This document shows, in pieces, positions 11,545 to 22,924 of a stretch of 64,000 nt of DNA. The stretch's first letter is position 1; the number at the start of each line of letters is the position of its first letter. The stretch comes from Sophora flavescens (lineage: Eukaryota > Streptophyta > Magnoliopsida > Fabales > Fabaceae). The notes below the pieces were generated by a model. That model made no database searches and had not been told where the DNA came from. It saw nothing but the letters and a program-made list of their open reading frames with translations. The position numbers and the translations under genes are program-made. The DNA lies in contig CM061068.1 in NCBI GenBank assembly GCA_030762895.1, positions 41,712,783-41,776,782 of the forward strand, in the 5' to 3' direction.

Positions 11545-12834
11545 TGGTCACATTGCCGCCACGCGCCAAAAAGAACGAGCGTTTACAAAATAATGCAGAT
11601 AGGGAGCGACAACTCGAGTATCGTCTCTCAAGGACTCTTAGGTGTTGTTATTATTAACAGAAAATCAGTAAAAGTCAGATTTGGGGGGTTTTGAGATTGA
11701 AATAAAATAAAGAAACAAAACATAAAACAAAGCAAGAAAACAGAGCAGTTAAGAGATTAACAAATAAACTAAAGCGATTAACCTACTGTTCTCGGTTTCC
11801 CATTATCATCGGTTCATATAAATCCTGAGCAGATTCTAATCCCCTCCCGGTTGTAGCAACAATTAACAACGCGATCACTACTACGGATATATGTTCCTAT
11901 TCCCGAAATAACAAACGGGGTTAAGCTCTCATGAACAAACGAACATGAACGAACACACGCGAAATAACAAACGCGATTATATATAGAAACATAACATCAC
12001 CGAAATGAATCAACACAACACTATACATTCCTGAAATAACAAACAAACATATAGCATTGCATTGAAAAGAGAAAAGCATACAAAACAGGAATACAAGAAC
12101 CTCAAGTGTGGTAATGGAAACCAATTACAGTAGATTAATCTAGGAGACTAGCTCTCCATTACAGAAGGAAAACAATAACTAAAGATAAAACAAAAGACTA
12201 ACTATTCTAAAAACTAGCCAAGAAACTAGCCAAAACTGACTAGCCTCCCAACCCAGCCAACTCTTATCAGTTCTGTCTAAACGCTTAAATACAATTTCTG
12301 GATTTCGCTGGCTCGCGAGGCGAAGAACAACTCGCGACGCGAATCTTATGAACAGTCTGCAACCTTTGGTATTCTCGCGAGGCGAACACACATTCGCGAG
12401 GCGAGAATCTGAAGAGTCTTCTTATTATGCCCGTTATGAACATCAGGGGCCAACCGTGATGCCTTCTGACTTCCAGGCTCGCGAGGCGAATGGATGTTCG
12501 CGAGGCGAACGCTTCAACTTCAAAACTGTCACAACCGTGATCTTCAACACGGGTAAACCGTGATCGTCTCTGACTTTCTGGGCTTGGTGACTCGCGTGGC
12601 GAGATATCCTTCGCGGGGCGAACCAGAATTATTTCCTTTTTATTAACCTGAAAATAAGAAAATAACATAAGTGCTTTATTTAACTCTAAATCAACTAAAT
12701 TAACATAAAAACACTTTACAGACTCAAAATACTACTTAAAGACAATCAAGTCTAATTTGGGTGAAAATGATATAAAATTAGCACAAAGCCATGGTCTTTA
12801 CTAGTTATAAAACCAGTCAAACAGAGGCTCATCA
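11545..12834 (-). repeat. 5' LTR of the gag-only element
   Basis: 1290 bp, partner of 7362-8630. Carries eight copies of the TCGCGAGGCGA motif in four pairs: 12313/12332, 12375/12394, 12479/12498 and 12592/12611, each pair with starts exactly 19 bp apart. Confidence 0.92.
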
Positions 12835-13956
12835 TGGCTCTTGTTCTATCTTGGAGAGTTATGTTCATCCGCTCTGCTACACCATTCTGCTAGGTGTATG
12901 TGCAACTGTGAATTGTCTTACAATACCCTCTTGTTTGCAAAATTCCAGAAAATCGCCATCTACATATTCTCCTCCATTGTTTGTCCTCAAGCACTTAATT
13001 CTTTTCCCAGTTTCAAGCTCTACTTGTGCTTTGAACTCCTTGAATACTGGAAACACATACGACTTCTTCTTAATTGGGTACACCCATAATCTCCTGGAAT
13101 AGTCATCAATGAATGACATGAAATATTTTGCTCCTCCCATAGATGTTTCTGGTGACTCCCATACATCAGAATGGATCAAGTCCAGTATGTGTTTGCTTTT
13201 AGTAGTTACTCTAGCAAACTTCAATCTATGCTGCTTACTCATCACACAGTGCTCACAGAAAGGTAAATTCACCGTCTTGAGCCCGAGCAGGAGATTGTGT
13301 TCCGCAAGGACTTTCAAGCCACGTTCCGACATATGGCCTAATCTGCGGTGTCACATCATTGTTGTATCTTCTTGGCTCGCTGCTACAACTGATGCATCTG
13401 CCTCTTGCAACGTATCTCCCAAAAGCATGTATAGATTACTTGTGATCTTCTCTACTTTCATTACCACAAGATTGCCTTTAACTACTTTTAAGATCCCACC
13501 TTCAGTATGGATCTTACACCCGAGCTCATCCAATTGCCCAATGGACAATAAGTTATTCTTCAATCCCTTCACATGTCGTACCCCTTGTATTTTGCGAACA
13601 GTACCGTCATGCATCTTTAATCTGACAGTACCAACTCCAGCAATTTCTAAGGCATGATCATTTCCCATGAACACAGATCCTTCCGAGACCGGCTCGTAAG
13701 TGCAAAACCAATCTTTATGTGGAGTCATGTGCCATGTCGCACCCGAATCCATTATCCAGACATCATTGAGTTGTTTTCCGCCTTTAGAATCGGTTGCTGC
13801 TTCACTATATAGGATTTCTCCTTCATCCGAGGTACTTGCAACACAACCTTGAGATGTTGCTGCTTCAGAAGTTTTCTCTCCATTCTTCTTGTTATGCCAA
13901 CACTCCTTCTTCATGTGCCCTCTCATGCCACAATTGTAGCATTTAAGATTCTTCAT
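12835..13956 (-). pseudogene. Copia zinc knuckle, protease and integrase N-terminal half
   Basis: Read leftward from 13956. It begins with the CCHC knuckle (CYNCGMRGHMKKEC), then the aspartic protease site (MDSGATWHM), the integrase zinc-binding region (HNLLLGL...LPFCEHCVMSKQHR) and the integrase core (IHSDVWE, FIDDYSRRLWVY, RTNNGGEY) ending TVAHTPSRMV at 12877. A frame break lies at about 13350. It runs on into 7356 on the other side of the nested element. Confidence 0.9.
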
Positions 13957-14658
13957 TCTTCAAGATTTTGATCTACCGTGATTTTGACTCCCGCTGGAGC
14001 CACGTTCTGTTGATTTGCCTCTCGTCATCGTTAACGTCTCTGCTTGCTTTGAACTTTTTGTCCTTTCTTCCTTATTCTTGCGCCTGGATTCTTCTTCAAG
14101 AATAGCACCGGCAACATCATCAAAGCGCAGAGGTTTAGCAACATTATTATTTGTGATATTGATGACGAGTTGATCATACGAATCTGGTAAACTCTGAAGT
14201 AGAAGTTCTGCATGTTCATTTTCTGCTATTTTGAAATCTGACGCCGTGAGCTAAGCAAATAGCATATTTAGACTGTTGATGTGATTCGTCACTGATGTGG
14301 AGTCACTCATTCGAAGAGTGTAGAGCCTTCTCTTTAAGAATATTCTGGTGTGAAAAGATTTGACCTCGTACAATTTAATAAGAGCATCCCAGATCTCTTT
14401 TGCAGTGTTCTATTCTGCAATACTTGACAATATTGAGTCTGTCATTGCTAGGTGCAAATTGGCAACAGCATTGTCATCCATCTCTTTCCACTTTTGATCA
14501 GTGATATATGAGGGTCTACCGTCAATTGCATCTAGGCAATTATCCTTCCTCAGAACTGCCCTTATCTTCAATTTCCACAAGGAGAAATTACTCCCGTTGA
14601 ACTTCTCAATCTCAAATTTTGATGCCATGGTTTTACACCAAATTACTCCCGTGAACAA
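13957..14658 (-). pseudogene. Copia gag
   Basis: 14625-14410 encodes the N-terminal gag (MASKFEIEKFNGSNFSLWKL), typical of Tnt1/Tork elements; 14219-14031 encodes a downstream part. Stops and frameshifts separate the pieces. The ATG at about 14625 suits the family better than the upstream one at 14658. Confidence 0.82.
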
Positions 14659-14947
14659 TACCGAATACTGGAACAGTGACCGTAGTCCGTAAATAGTACA
14701 CCAGGTAAGTTCCCAGGAAAGAGAGGTGGGTCACTAATAGACACACTTAAATACCAAGTCTTTTCTAGCCAGAACTTTCCTAGACATGCACTATCACACT
14801 ACCATACTTTATTTACAACAACAAGAATAATTCTTTTCTGATGTGGAAGATCAGACGATACTACAATCACAGAGCATACTAAGAATTTTCTTAGGAAACC
14901 CGACACCTTATCAGTTTACTGCAGCGGAATAGTGACCACAAACCAAT

Positions 14948-14960
14948 GTCTCTGATACCA
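14948..14960 (-). other. Primer-binding site (initiator Met tRNA)
   Basis: On the - strand TGGTATCAGAGAC lies four bases after the 5' LTR, the standard plant copia primer site with one change near its end. Confidence 0.88.
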
Positions 14961-14964
14961 CCAC

Positions 14965-15436
14965 TGTTGGGTACCAGAGTGACGGAATAATATCACACAG
15001 CTAAAATAAGAGATGAGAAAAGAGGAAGTGAACACACAATATTTACCTGGAAAACCCTCAACAAATAAGAGAAAAACCATGGGGTAACATTAAAAGGTTT
15101 TTCACTAAGTGGAAGAAATTGCAACACCTCTCCCTAAATAGAAGGAAAGAACAATAATACCCTCTCTTGAATATAGGAAAATACACACAAGGAGAAATCT
15201 CACGGAAAAAACTATTTCTCTTTCTGAATATTTTTTCTCTCTTGCACTCTTTGGCTGGAATGCATTCTGGATGCCTTGAAGGTGCAAATGAGGTCTCTAT
15301 TTAAAGAGAACCTCTACATGCTTTGCATTTAATTTTTACCTCTCAACCTCCAACTACCAAGACTTCCACCATCCTACTAAATCATGCAGTCATATTTTTT
15401 GACCTTTTATGCCACAAAAGTGACTTTACGTCCACA
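14965..15436 (-). repeat. 5' LTR of the copia element
   Basis: 472 bp; starts TGTTGGGTACC and ends TCCACA on the + strand, followed by the TSD ATATC. Confidence 0.93.
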
Positions 15437-15441
15437 ATATC

Positions 15442-16190
15442 ATGGTTACAAAAAAAATCAATTCAATCAAAATTTAAAACAAATAGACCTAACATAATTG
15501 AGTTGTTATATATCAAATATATGTTAGGATTGAAGCTGAGATTCCATACCCTCTTTGCCCAAAATGATTTTCAACTGAAGTTGTGTTGTGTAATTTGAGG
15601 CTTGAGTTTTTTGGCATTCCGTATTTTATTTCCTTCTCTGCAAGTAGTCTCCCTCCTTCACTTGGTTGGAAATTTAGCAAAATTTATGCCTTATGAATGA
15701 ATTACATTTCATCTGTGCCTTTGAAAATCTTAGGGATGCATTGGTTTTTAAAAGACATTTTTATCATAAAAAAGTTTTGTAGTATTTAGATAAAACTTTT
15801 AAATAATCTAAATAAGTATGATGATATGCGATCAGCTTTGATTCACATCCAATTTCATCCTTTTGTTTTAAACAGTTTCTAATTCTGTATTGATTCAATC
15901 CCTTTGCATTTCTGAAGTGTTTTCCCCAACATATAGCCACTTCAGTCCTATTTTCAGTTTATTTCCTTTTATTTTTGTGTGTGCAAGTCATTCGATAAAT
16001 ATGTTAATAATTAACAGTTCCATTGACAGTTTTTTACGCACAAAGTGCAAAGTTTAAAGGTTATTTGCACCATTCAAACCCTGAGGTTTAACACACATTT
16101 ACCCAAAAATAAATATTACAAGCAATGATTTTCTTTTAGATTAACTTTAATATATTGTCAGTATAATTTTTTTTTAAAACAACCATAAAT
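15442..16190. other. Non-coding interval
   Basis: The first 20 bases are the probable tail of the interrupted SINE. The remainder is AT-rich with no supported gene or structured repeat. Confidence 0.6.
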
Positions 16191-16194
16191 TATT

Positions 16195-16385
16195 TGAATT
16201 TAATTGATATGTATTGTTAATGTAAAGTTTTTTACACTGTTAATCAATCACAAATCATGATTTGAATGACTTTTAAGGTGATTTTGGATAAGAATCAAAG
16301 ATTTTGAATGACGTGACAATTTATTATTGATTGACAGTATAAAAAAATATTACAGTAACAATATATACCAATTAAACTCAAATTA
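16195..16385. mobile_element. MITE, TTACACTGTCAAT-type family
   Basis: Ends are inverted copies containing AATTGATATGTATTG and TTTTTACACTGTTAATCAAT. Related copies lie at 35325-35480, 35505-35670 and 62640-62815. All share the inner GACTTTTAAG and a GATTGACAGT-like segment. Exact ends and TSD are unclear. Confidence 0.6.
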
Positions 16386-16731
16386 TTTATGTGTTTCTTT
16401 TAAGAAAGTTATCATAAGACTTAAATATTTTAATAATGTAATAACTTATGACCGATTAATAATATAAAAAATCTTTAGATTAATAATATCAATTAAGTCT
16501 TTATCAAAAAAAATAAAAATCAATTAAGTCCTTTTTTTATTTATTTTGACGGTGATATTGCTACTGATAGTCGAGTGTAGTAGAAGGAAAACTTCCGGTC
16601 GTTTTACATCATTATGATTTATTTATTTATTTTATTTTGGTTCTATTTCTCTGTGGGTGGAAATTTTGTAGGGTGTTGTTGGTACTGAATTTAGTAATTT
16701 ACCAATATATGTGCAGATTAAACAACAATCA

Positions 16732-16933
16732 GCGACATGTGGTTATGTGGTTGATCCAAGTGATAACGAGTTTGGATCCCTTAAGCAAGTGGTTATGGGT
16801 TGTTTAATCCCTAGTTCTTGAGTATGGAGAAAAACCCGATTGGGAGAGATCAACCTTAAATTTTGTCTAGTATCTCGAGGGATTAGTCTAACTCCACATA
16901 CATATGATACCTTGAGAAATAAAAAAAACAAAA
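16732..16933 (+). mobile_element. SINE with 17-bp target duplication
   Basis: Flanked by a perfect 17-bp direct repeat at 16715-16731 and 16934-16950 (starts AGATTAAACAACA). The head has an A-box-like GGTTGATCCAAGTGATAA and a degenerate B-box (GGTTGTTTAATCCC). The body shares CTCGAGGGATTAGTCT with the SINEs at 19435 and 61217. It ends in an A-rich run. Confidence 0.88.
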
Positions 16934-16950
16934 AGATTAAACAACAATCA

Positions 16951-17752
16951 TGTGGTCTACAATATTTTATAAATCACTTATCCCCGTGGTCCAAGCTTGC
17001 GAATTATCCTTACAATTCTTGTTTCAACGGCATAATCAGACAACGATGTAACTCTACTTGTAATTGCCATCATACTTGACCTGAAAGCTAAATTTTATAT
17101 ATATTAGCCATTAGCCCTCAAATCCTTTGCCATTTTTTTCAAGGCATCATTACTTGTGGTTCTGAATTGTCAAATGTGTTGGCCAAAGGCCTTTGTCTAG
17201 TGCTACTGCCACTTTTATAGTTTTGAGCATGTCCAAGAAAGTTTGTGTGAACATTACAATTGTTGGGTTGGTACGTACGATATTGCCTTTTGTAACTAAC
17301 TATTCGAAATCCACCATAGAATAGGAGAAGGAATAAATCCAAAGTAAACCCATAGAAGCTAACCTTTAAACATTGGTTTTTTGGCCTATGAGGCTCTCTA
17401 CCAAATATTGTTCAAATTCTACTTAGCCTAAAAAGTTCATATTCTGGTGTCATTTAGAAAAGGTCCTAGAATTTTCATCTTTTTTTATTTTGTCTTCACA
17501 ACAAAAACAGTAAACATTATATGCCAAGACACAACATGGCTTTCAATTATCTTAACCCGATGACCCATCATCATCTTTAACCCACTAAGACCTTAGTGGC
17601 TTACCTGTAAGGATTATATTCTTCAGGCACACACTCCTGTAAGAGGCTATTTACTCATTTCCTTCCTATCATTTGCCGCATGCTTCAACATATTTTTGGA
17701 AGTGACCAAAAACTTAGGGTGTCTTTGCTTTGTTTTCATTTTCTGTTTTCAG
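16951..17752. other. Non-coding interval
   Basis: No supported gene; small ORFs lack recognisable domains. Confidence 0.6.
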
Positions 17753-17921
17753 AAATAATTATAAAACTGTCACATTATTTTCATTCTGTTTCCTGTTTTC
17801 AGAAATTTATACATGAAACACTGAAAGGTGAAAACAACTTTTTTCTGTTTAAGTGTTTCTTATACAAATTTCTGAAAACAGGAAACAGAATGAAAATAAT
17901 GTGACAATTTTGTAATTATTT
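17753..17921. mobile_element. Foldback element / hairpin with 56-nt arms
   Basis: Left arm 17753-17808 and right arm 17866-17921 are inverted copies with about two mismatches around a 57-nt loop. The flanking TTTTCTGTTTTCAGAAATAATT is repeated at both outer edges. It resembles a MITE core. If transcribed, either strand would fold into a long nearly perfect hairpin. Confidence 0.8.
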
Positions 17922-19434
17922 TTGCTTTGTTTCTAGTTTTCTGTTTCCATTTTCTGTTTTCAGAAATAATTACAAAATATACCAATATATAATTAAAACT
18001 TAATATGACAAAACTTTTTGATACTCCCCTTATCTTCATGTACCTTACCTCCAATCAACACCTCTAATTCCATAAACACCTTTTTTTTTTATATTACATA
18101 AATACCTTTTTTATGTATATATTTTCACACGACCTATTTATTTTCAATTTTAAAACTTGAATTTCAAATTACTATATACTTATTTTATACTTCTTCTCCA
18201 AATACTAATGAAAACAATAACTTCTAAATAAAATTATATAAATTAATACAAATAGTGAATATAAATTTTTATTAATATATCAAACAAAATACAGGTAAAG
18301 TACGTGTTTCCTTTTTTTGTTTCATATATTCATTTGAGTTGATAAATGATTCCTAGTGCTTATTGTCATGAATATCAGCTCCACTTCTGATCTCTAATTA
18401 TATGTGTTTCTTCCTTGTGTATTTTAAATTGCCCAGCTGATGCTGATTCCTTTTAAAAAAGCATGCTCAGCTGTGGCAGCTTTAGCAAAATCCAGCGAAT
18501 TGATTCTATATAGCTGGTACCACAAAATCATACTTTTATGATATATAGGAACTAAGAAGTTCTTGGAATGCAAGTTAATTCAAATTTTAATACTGTTAAA
18601 GTCGGAATCTGTTTACCAAGACTCACTTTTCGAAAGGGTTTGATTCCACAGAACATAACATAATAAATCTCTTCCAATTGTAGGTTTAATACCGAGTGAC
18701 TCAACTGTGGACCATTCATACTCACTACTAGTGCTTTATTTTTCTGCACAAGTTTGGTGAGAGAGTGAGTGGTCGTTTGTTAAAAGAAGAGCGAAATAAA
18801 GATTAGAAAGAAAAGGGGCCGGGGAGGAACTGTAAGTGGCAAGCATCACCATTCACCTGTCACAACCCCTAAAAAGAGAACCGGTGCATGGGCCCATACT
18901 TTTGTGCTTCACAACACAAGAACACAAACTATTTCTTAGTGGCCAACTCACAGCCCAAGAGAATTTTACTAGATTGCTATGCTAGATAGGAATATCTTTC
19001 TAAATCCATTTGCATAATTAATTATATGCTACATACATGGTAATAATTGTTTAATATATGAAAACGTTCAATGGTAACATGCTGCCCTCTTAGGCATGTA
19101 AATGATTCTTATCTTTTAACACTTTTGATGGTTATGGTTTTTTTGATTAATAATGTTAGTATAACAAAGAAAATTGCTTTAGTTTAAATTTAACATTGTG
19201 ATTAATATCATTTTTTCTTACAATCAATAAGTTAATATGTACATCGTATTGTAGTGAATATATTTTTTATTTTCCCTAAAACTTTCATTTAATTAAATAA
19301 TATAGTAAAATTTGCACAAAAAATTAATATAGTAAAATTATTAGTGTATATCCCAAAGTATTAATTCATTATGGAAGTACATAGATAATGATTCCAAACA
19401 AATCAGGTCTACAGTTTTAGGTGTTTGAATCTTA
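17922..19434. other. Non-coding AT-rich interval
   Basis: Starts with 30-40 bp resembling the outer edge of the foldback. No gene is supported. A GC-richer patch at 18810-18900 has no ORF or family I recognise. Confidence 0.55.
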
Positions 19435-19618
19435 TAACATAATCACATAGTTACATGGTTAATCAGTGGTCTCGAGTTCGAATCGTGTCCCGTGAATATA
19501 GCAACATTAAACTTCTTGAAAGAGAGCTTTACCGTCCTTGTGGTCCGATCCGACTCGAGGGATTAGTCTTCGCAATTGCACGCGAATGATACCTTGAGAA
19601 AGAAGAAGAAGAAGAAGG
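19435..19618 (+). mobile_element. SINE, same family as 61217-61397
   Basis: B-box-like CGAGTTCGAATC followed by the body GAGAGCTTTACC...CGACTCGAGGGATTAGTCTTC and an A/G-rich tail of AAG repeats. No clear TSD was found, so the start is approximate. Confidence 0.75.
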
Positions 19619-19766
19619 CAAGTTTGTATGTAATACAGAGTTTTGTATAAAGTTTATGTTCAAGTTGAGAAATGTTTTTTGTTCAACATTTCTAAATAAT
19701 ATTAGGATAACATTTAATTTACATGAGCGTGCATAAATATCAAGATATCCTATGTTTTTAGATAAT

Positions 19767-19821
<55 letters not shown>

Positions 19822-20842
19822 TTATTATTATACTAAACAGTATCCAAGTATTATACCGATCTTTAACTTAAGGGACAAGACAATACAAGAGAGCCTCTCC
19901 TATCGCTCCAATGAATTGTCATTTGTCGGCACATACAAGCCATTGACTCCTTGGTCGACCATCCATTGACATCAGTTAACGATGTTGCTTACGTGTAAAT
20001 GTGCTTGAAAGTCAAATTCACATTCCCATCGTTTTGTAAAAACTGTGTTGTGCAGTGATAATAATGTTGAAGTCTTGGTTCTTTATTAGCTCATTTATCT
20101 CTCTCTCTTTTATCTAAATACTTAAATCCCCAATATATATTTAGAAAAATGAATAGTTTTTTTGACTCAAAGAAAAATGAATAGTTCGTCTTTAGGAGAT
20201 TTTCTTAACTATAAAGGCGCTCCGGACAGAGTTTTAGATGTTGCAAATGGGGATTAGCCTAAAACATGCACCCTTTGGTATGCTAGAGCAAAGAGAGTAG
20301 AAAGTAAAGTTAAATGGAATATTATTAGGTCATCATACTATAGCCATGCATATTATGTTTACAATCACCCTAGTAATTCAAACCAAGTAATTTAAACTTT
20401 TTGATAATCAACTTAATTACCCATATACGTATAGTCAAAACAAAAGGTAGTTAAGACTAATAATAAGTTGTGATTGTTGTTTCCTTTCTCGTCTCATCAT
20501 TCATGATGGCATGTATTGAATACAATTATTAGGCATGGCCCATAAAACTCGTATTGGTGTCTGTTCGGTCCATCTAGCAGAGGAGGTAGCTCCATAATCA
20601 TAACGTCATTTTCTCTAAGGCTGCATCAGCTGCAATTAATAATTGGAGCAGAGGAAGTAAAAGCAGGTATCACCAGGGGAGAGCGGGGCAATATTCCGTG
20701 TGGTTGGAACAGGACCAAGAACAGAAACAGGATGACAGCACATAAATGGGAACAGAAACCAGGATGAAAGTTGAATTGAAGTGTATGCAAGACGAGTGAA
20801 GGGTGATCAAGTTCGAGTTTAACTGGTTTCATTAACAAATGA
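19619..20842. other. Non-coding interval with a (TA)n tract
   Basis: An uninterrupted TA microsatellite occupies 19770-19817. Nothing else is supported. Confidence 0.65.
19770..19817. repeat. (TA)24 microsatellite
   Basis: About 48 bp of pure TA dinucleotides. Confidence 0.95.
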
Positions 20843-21026
20843 TACTCCCTCCGGTCCATAATAACTGACAAAGAAAATATATTAAAATAAGTTAATTATA
20901 ATTAATACTTATAAATTTTCAAAAACATCCCTTCTAATTCTAATCAATACTTTCTGATGGCCTATAATTAATGATAGTAATTAATAAAGACAATATTGAA
21001 AATTAACATTTAATATGTGTGAAAAT

Positions 21027-21788
21027 TGTTGGGGTTTTGATCGGGGGCCATGAAACCTCCATAGAGGTAATGCATCATGAAAGCAAACAAGCAAGAACAT
21101 CAAATATGCAAATCAATCATAACAAGAACTAATCAAAACTAAAGAAGATCATAAAATGGTAAAAAAAAATATGAACATCGGGATTTTAGTGGTTCGGTCA
21201 TTGTGGCCTACGTCCACGGGATCAAGTCTCCATCTCCACCTTTATTATCTTGATCTCAAAGATTACAAGGCTTTACAATAGAAAATCTCATCAACCTTTG
21301 TCTCTTCTTGTACACCCATGTTTCTCACCATGTTCTCCAAGAACTACATCCAAAGTTGATCTTTCTATTCCTATGCACCTTTCCCAATCTCTCACAACCT
21401 CTCTAGATTTCCCTCAAGATAGAAAAACCTTACTCAATCCCTCTCTTCTTTTCACACACTATATTGTGTCTAACTTAAGCTTCATGCTTAAGTCTAATCC
21501 TATCACATGATATCTATTTATAGACTTATGTGAGTCATCCATATGAAGTAACCAACCCTTGTGAAGCTTATCCAAGTTAGTTGCTGACACCAACTAACTA
21601 ACCAACTTCTCAACAGATTGCAAACAGTCGCTCTATAATCGATTATGCTGTTTCTGTCTCAGACGTCTTTTCTGATACTAGCCATAATCGATAATCCTAA
21701 TCAATTACTATGTTTCTGCCAAACATATAATCGATTATGCCTCTGCAACTTCAACTTCATATTGCTGATTTTGAGGCATATCTCAACA
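21027..21788 (-). repeat. 3' LTR of the copia-type element
   Basis: 762 bp. Contains ATAATCGATTAT-like palindromes at 21635, 21684 and 21726. It lacks two motif-plus-spacer blocks present in the right LTR. Confidence 0.88.
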
Positions 21789-22377
21789 ATCTCCACCTTG
21801 ACTCTAAATCAGGGAATATGAGTTCAAGCCAATCACCAATGTTGTGCTCTCCCACTTCTGTTCCAGAGAATCCAATCATTCATTTGAGTCACCGAGCTTC
21901 CTAGTGTGCCTTTCTTCCACACTTTCAACATAAGTCAAACTTGCTTCCATGTTGTTCCAGCAACTCCACTTCAAAATGATACCTTTCTGTGTCAAGCTTC
22001 AACCTGAGTTCCTTTTGCCTTTCTACCTTCAAGAATTTCTGAACACTAAGTATTTGCCAATGCGACCAAACATATATTGCTCTAGCCTGGTGGTCTTCCT
22101 CGCTGCTACTTAGGCCTTATGTTCCTCACGTCCACGACTCGAATCCTGCCACTGCAAATTCAACCATTTTCAAAACATTAATCGATTATTTTTATAAAAA
22201 ATAAAACAACCAACATGTTGATGAGCAGACTCAAACCCGTAACCCACGAACTCCACCTTTAGCGCCTCCCTACTAGGTTGGAGCAACTTCTGATGCAAAT
22301 ACAACAATGATAAATCAATTTAGCATAAACAAAGTTCTTCTTTTTCCAGAACCAGCAACCATTGTCTTCTTCCTTGC
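21789..22377. other. Internal sequence of the copia-type element, left part
   Basis: Polypurine tract at 21789-21800 (- strand). No coding sequence recognised. Confidence 0.6.
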
Positions 22378-22385
22378 GCCAAGAA

Positions 22386-22916
22386 CAAGGTTTACAAAAC
22401 CGGACCGGCCATCGAACCGGTGAAGGCAGCGGTTCGAGGTTCAATGGTCCAACCGAGGTTGAACCGTGGTTGAACCTGTTATAATTAAATAATATTATTT
22501 TAATTTTTAATATAATATTTATAACAATATTAAACAAAAAAACAACATAACAACTAAAATTATTAAGCACAATTTTTATTATTTTGAAATTAAACTAAAT
22601 AAATATAAAGATATATGTTAAAATCATCTTCATAGGGAAAACCAACCCAAAATCTACAACCAGTCCACATATGTTAGAAAATAAAAGAATTGGGTTTTGG
22701 CTAGGATGATCCAAATCCTTTTATACTAATTTTTTTTTTTAAGGAAACCGGTTCAGGCCGGTTCACTACCGGTTATGACCGGTTTTACCGGTTTTGAACC
22801 GGTTTTCCGGTTTTTGCACCGGTTCAATACATGACCGGTTTTTCCTACTGACCGGACCGGCCATGATCCCGGTTCCCGGTCGGACCGGCCGGTCCGGTCC
22901 GGTTTTCAAAACCTTG
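22386..22916. mobile_element. hAT-type MITE with ACCGGTT repeats
   Basis: Perfect 8-bp TSD GCCAAGAA at 22378-22385 and 22917-22924. Terminal inverted repeats are CAAGGTTT...AAAACCGGACCGG and its complement. The subterminal region 22740-22905 is packed with GGTTTTACCGGTT-like units. The 8-bp TSD puts it in the hAT superfamily. No transposase is encoded. Confidence 0.92.
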
Positions 22917-22924
22917 GCCAAGAA

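Larger units (their letters stand above)
7362..12834 (-). mobile_element. Non-autonomous gag-only LTR retrotransposon (TR-GAG type), nested in copia integrase
   Basis: Two long LTRs (7362-8630 and 11545-12834) flank about 2.9 kb that holds a single gag-like ORF and no pol. The 5-bp TSD TGGCT is at 7357-7361 and 12835-12839; removing the element rejoins the copia integrase reading ...RTRAM-LRIVG. On the - strand the LTR ends are TGATGAGCC and GGCCA (or GACCA). Next to the right LTR is a degenerate primer site (TGGCGCG...GGGGA, 11521-11540) resembling the Asp-tRNA-type site of Athila/Tat gypsy elements. The LTRs look about 1-2% different by eye, many changes being CpG transitions, so the insertion is recent. 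Pol enzymes must come from another element. Confidence 0.93.
2699..15436 (-). mobile_element. Complete Ty1/copia (Tork/Tnt1-like) retrotransposon carrying two nested insertions
   Basis: Bounded by two similar LTRs (2699-3171 and 14965-15436) and a 5-bp TSD ATATC at 2694-2698 and 15437-15441. Transcription is leftward. Next to the right LTR is a primer-binding site matching initiator Met tRNA (TGGTATCAGAG on the - strand); next to the left LTR is a polypurine tract (AAGTGGGAGAT on the - strand). Internal order on the - strand is gag, zinc knuckle, protease, integrase, RT, RNase H. Without the solo LTR at 3659-5645 and the gag-only element at 7362-12834, the element would be about 5.3 kb, normal for copia. 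In-frame stops and frameshifts show it is dead. By eye the LTRs differ at roughly one base in ten, so it is old. Confidence 0.95.

Noticed and set aside
12313..12621. CRISPR-like regularly spaced repeat
   Set aside because: Motifs are 11 bp, spacers about 8 bp within pairs and irregular between pairs, in a plant LTR; no cas genes.
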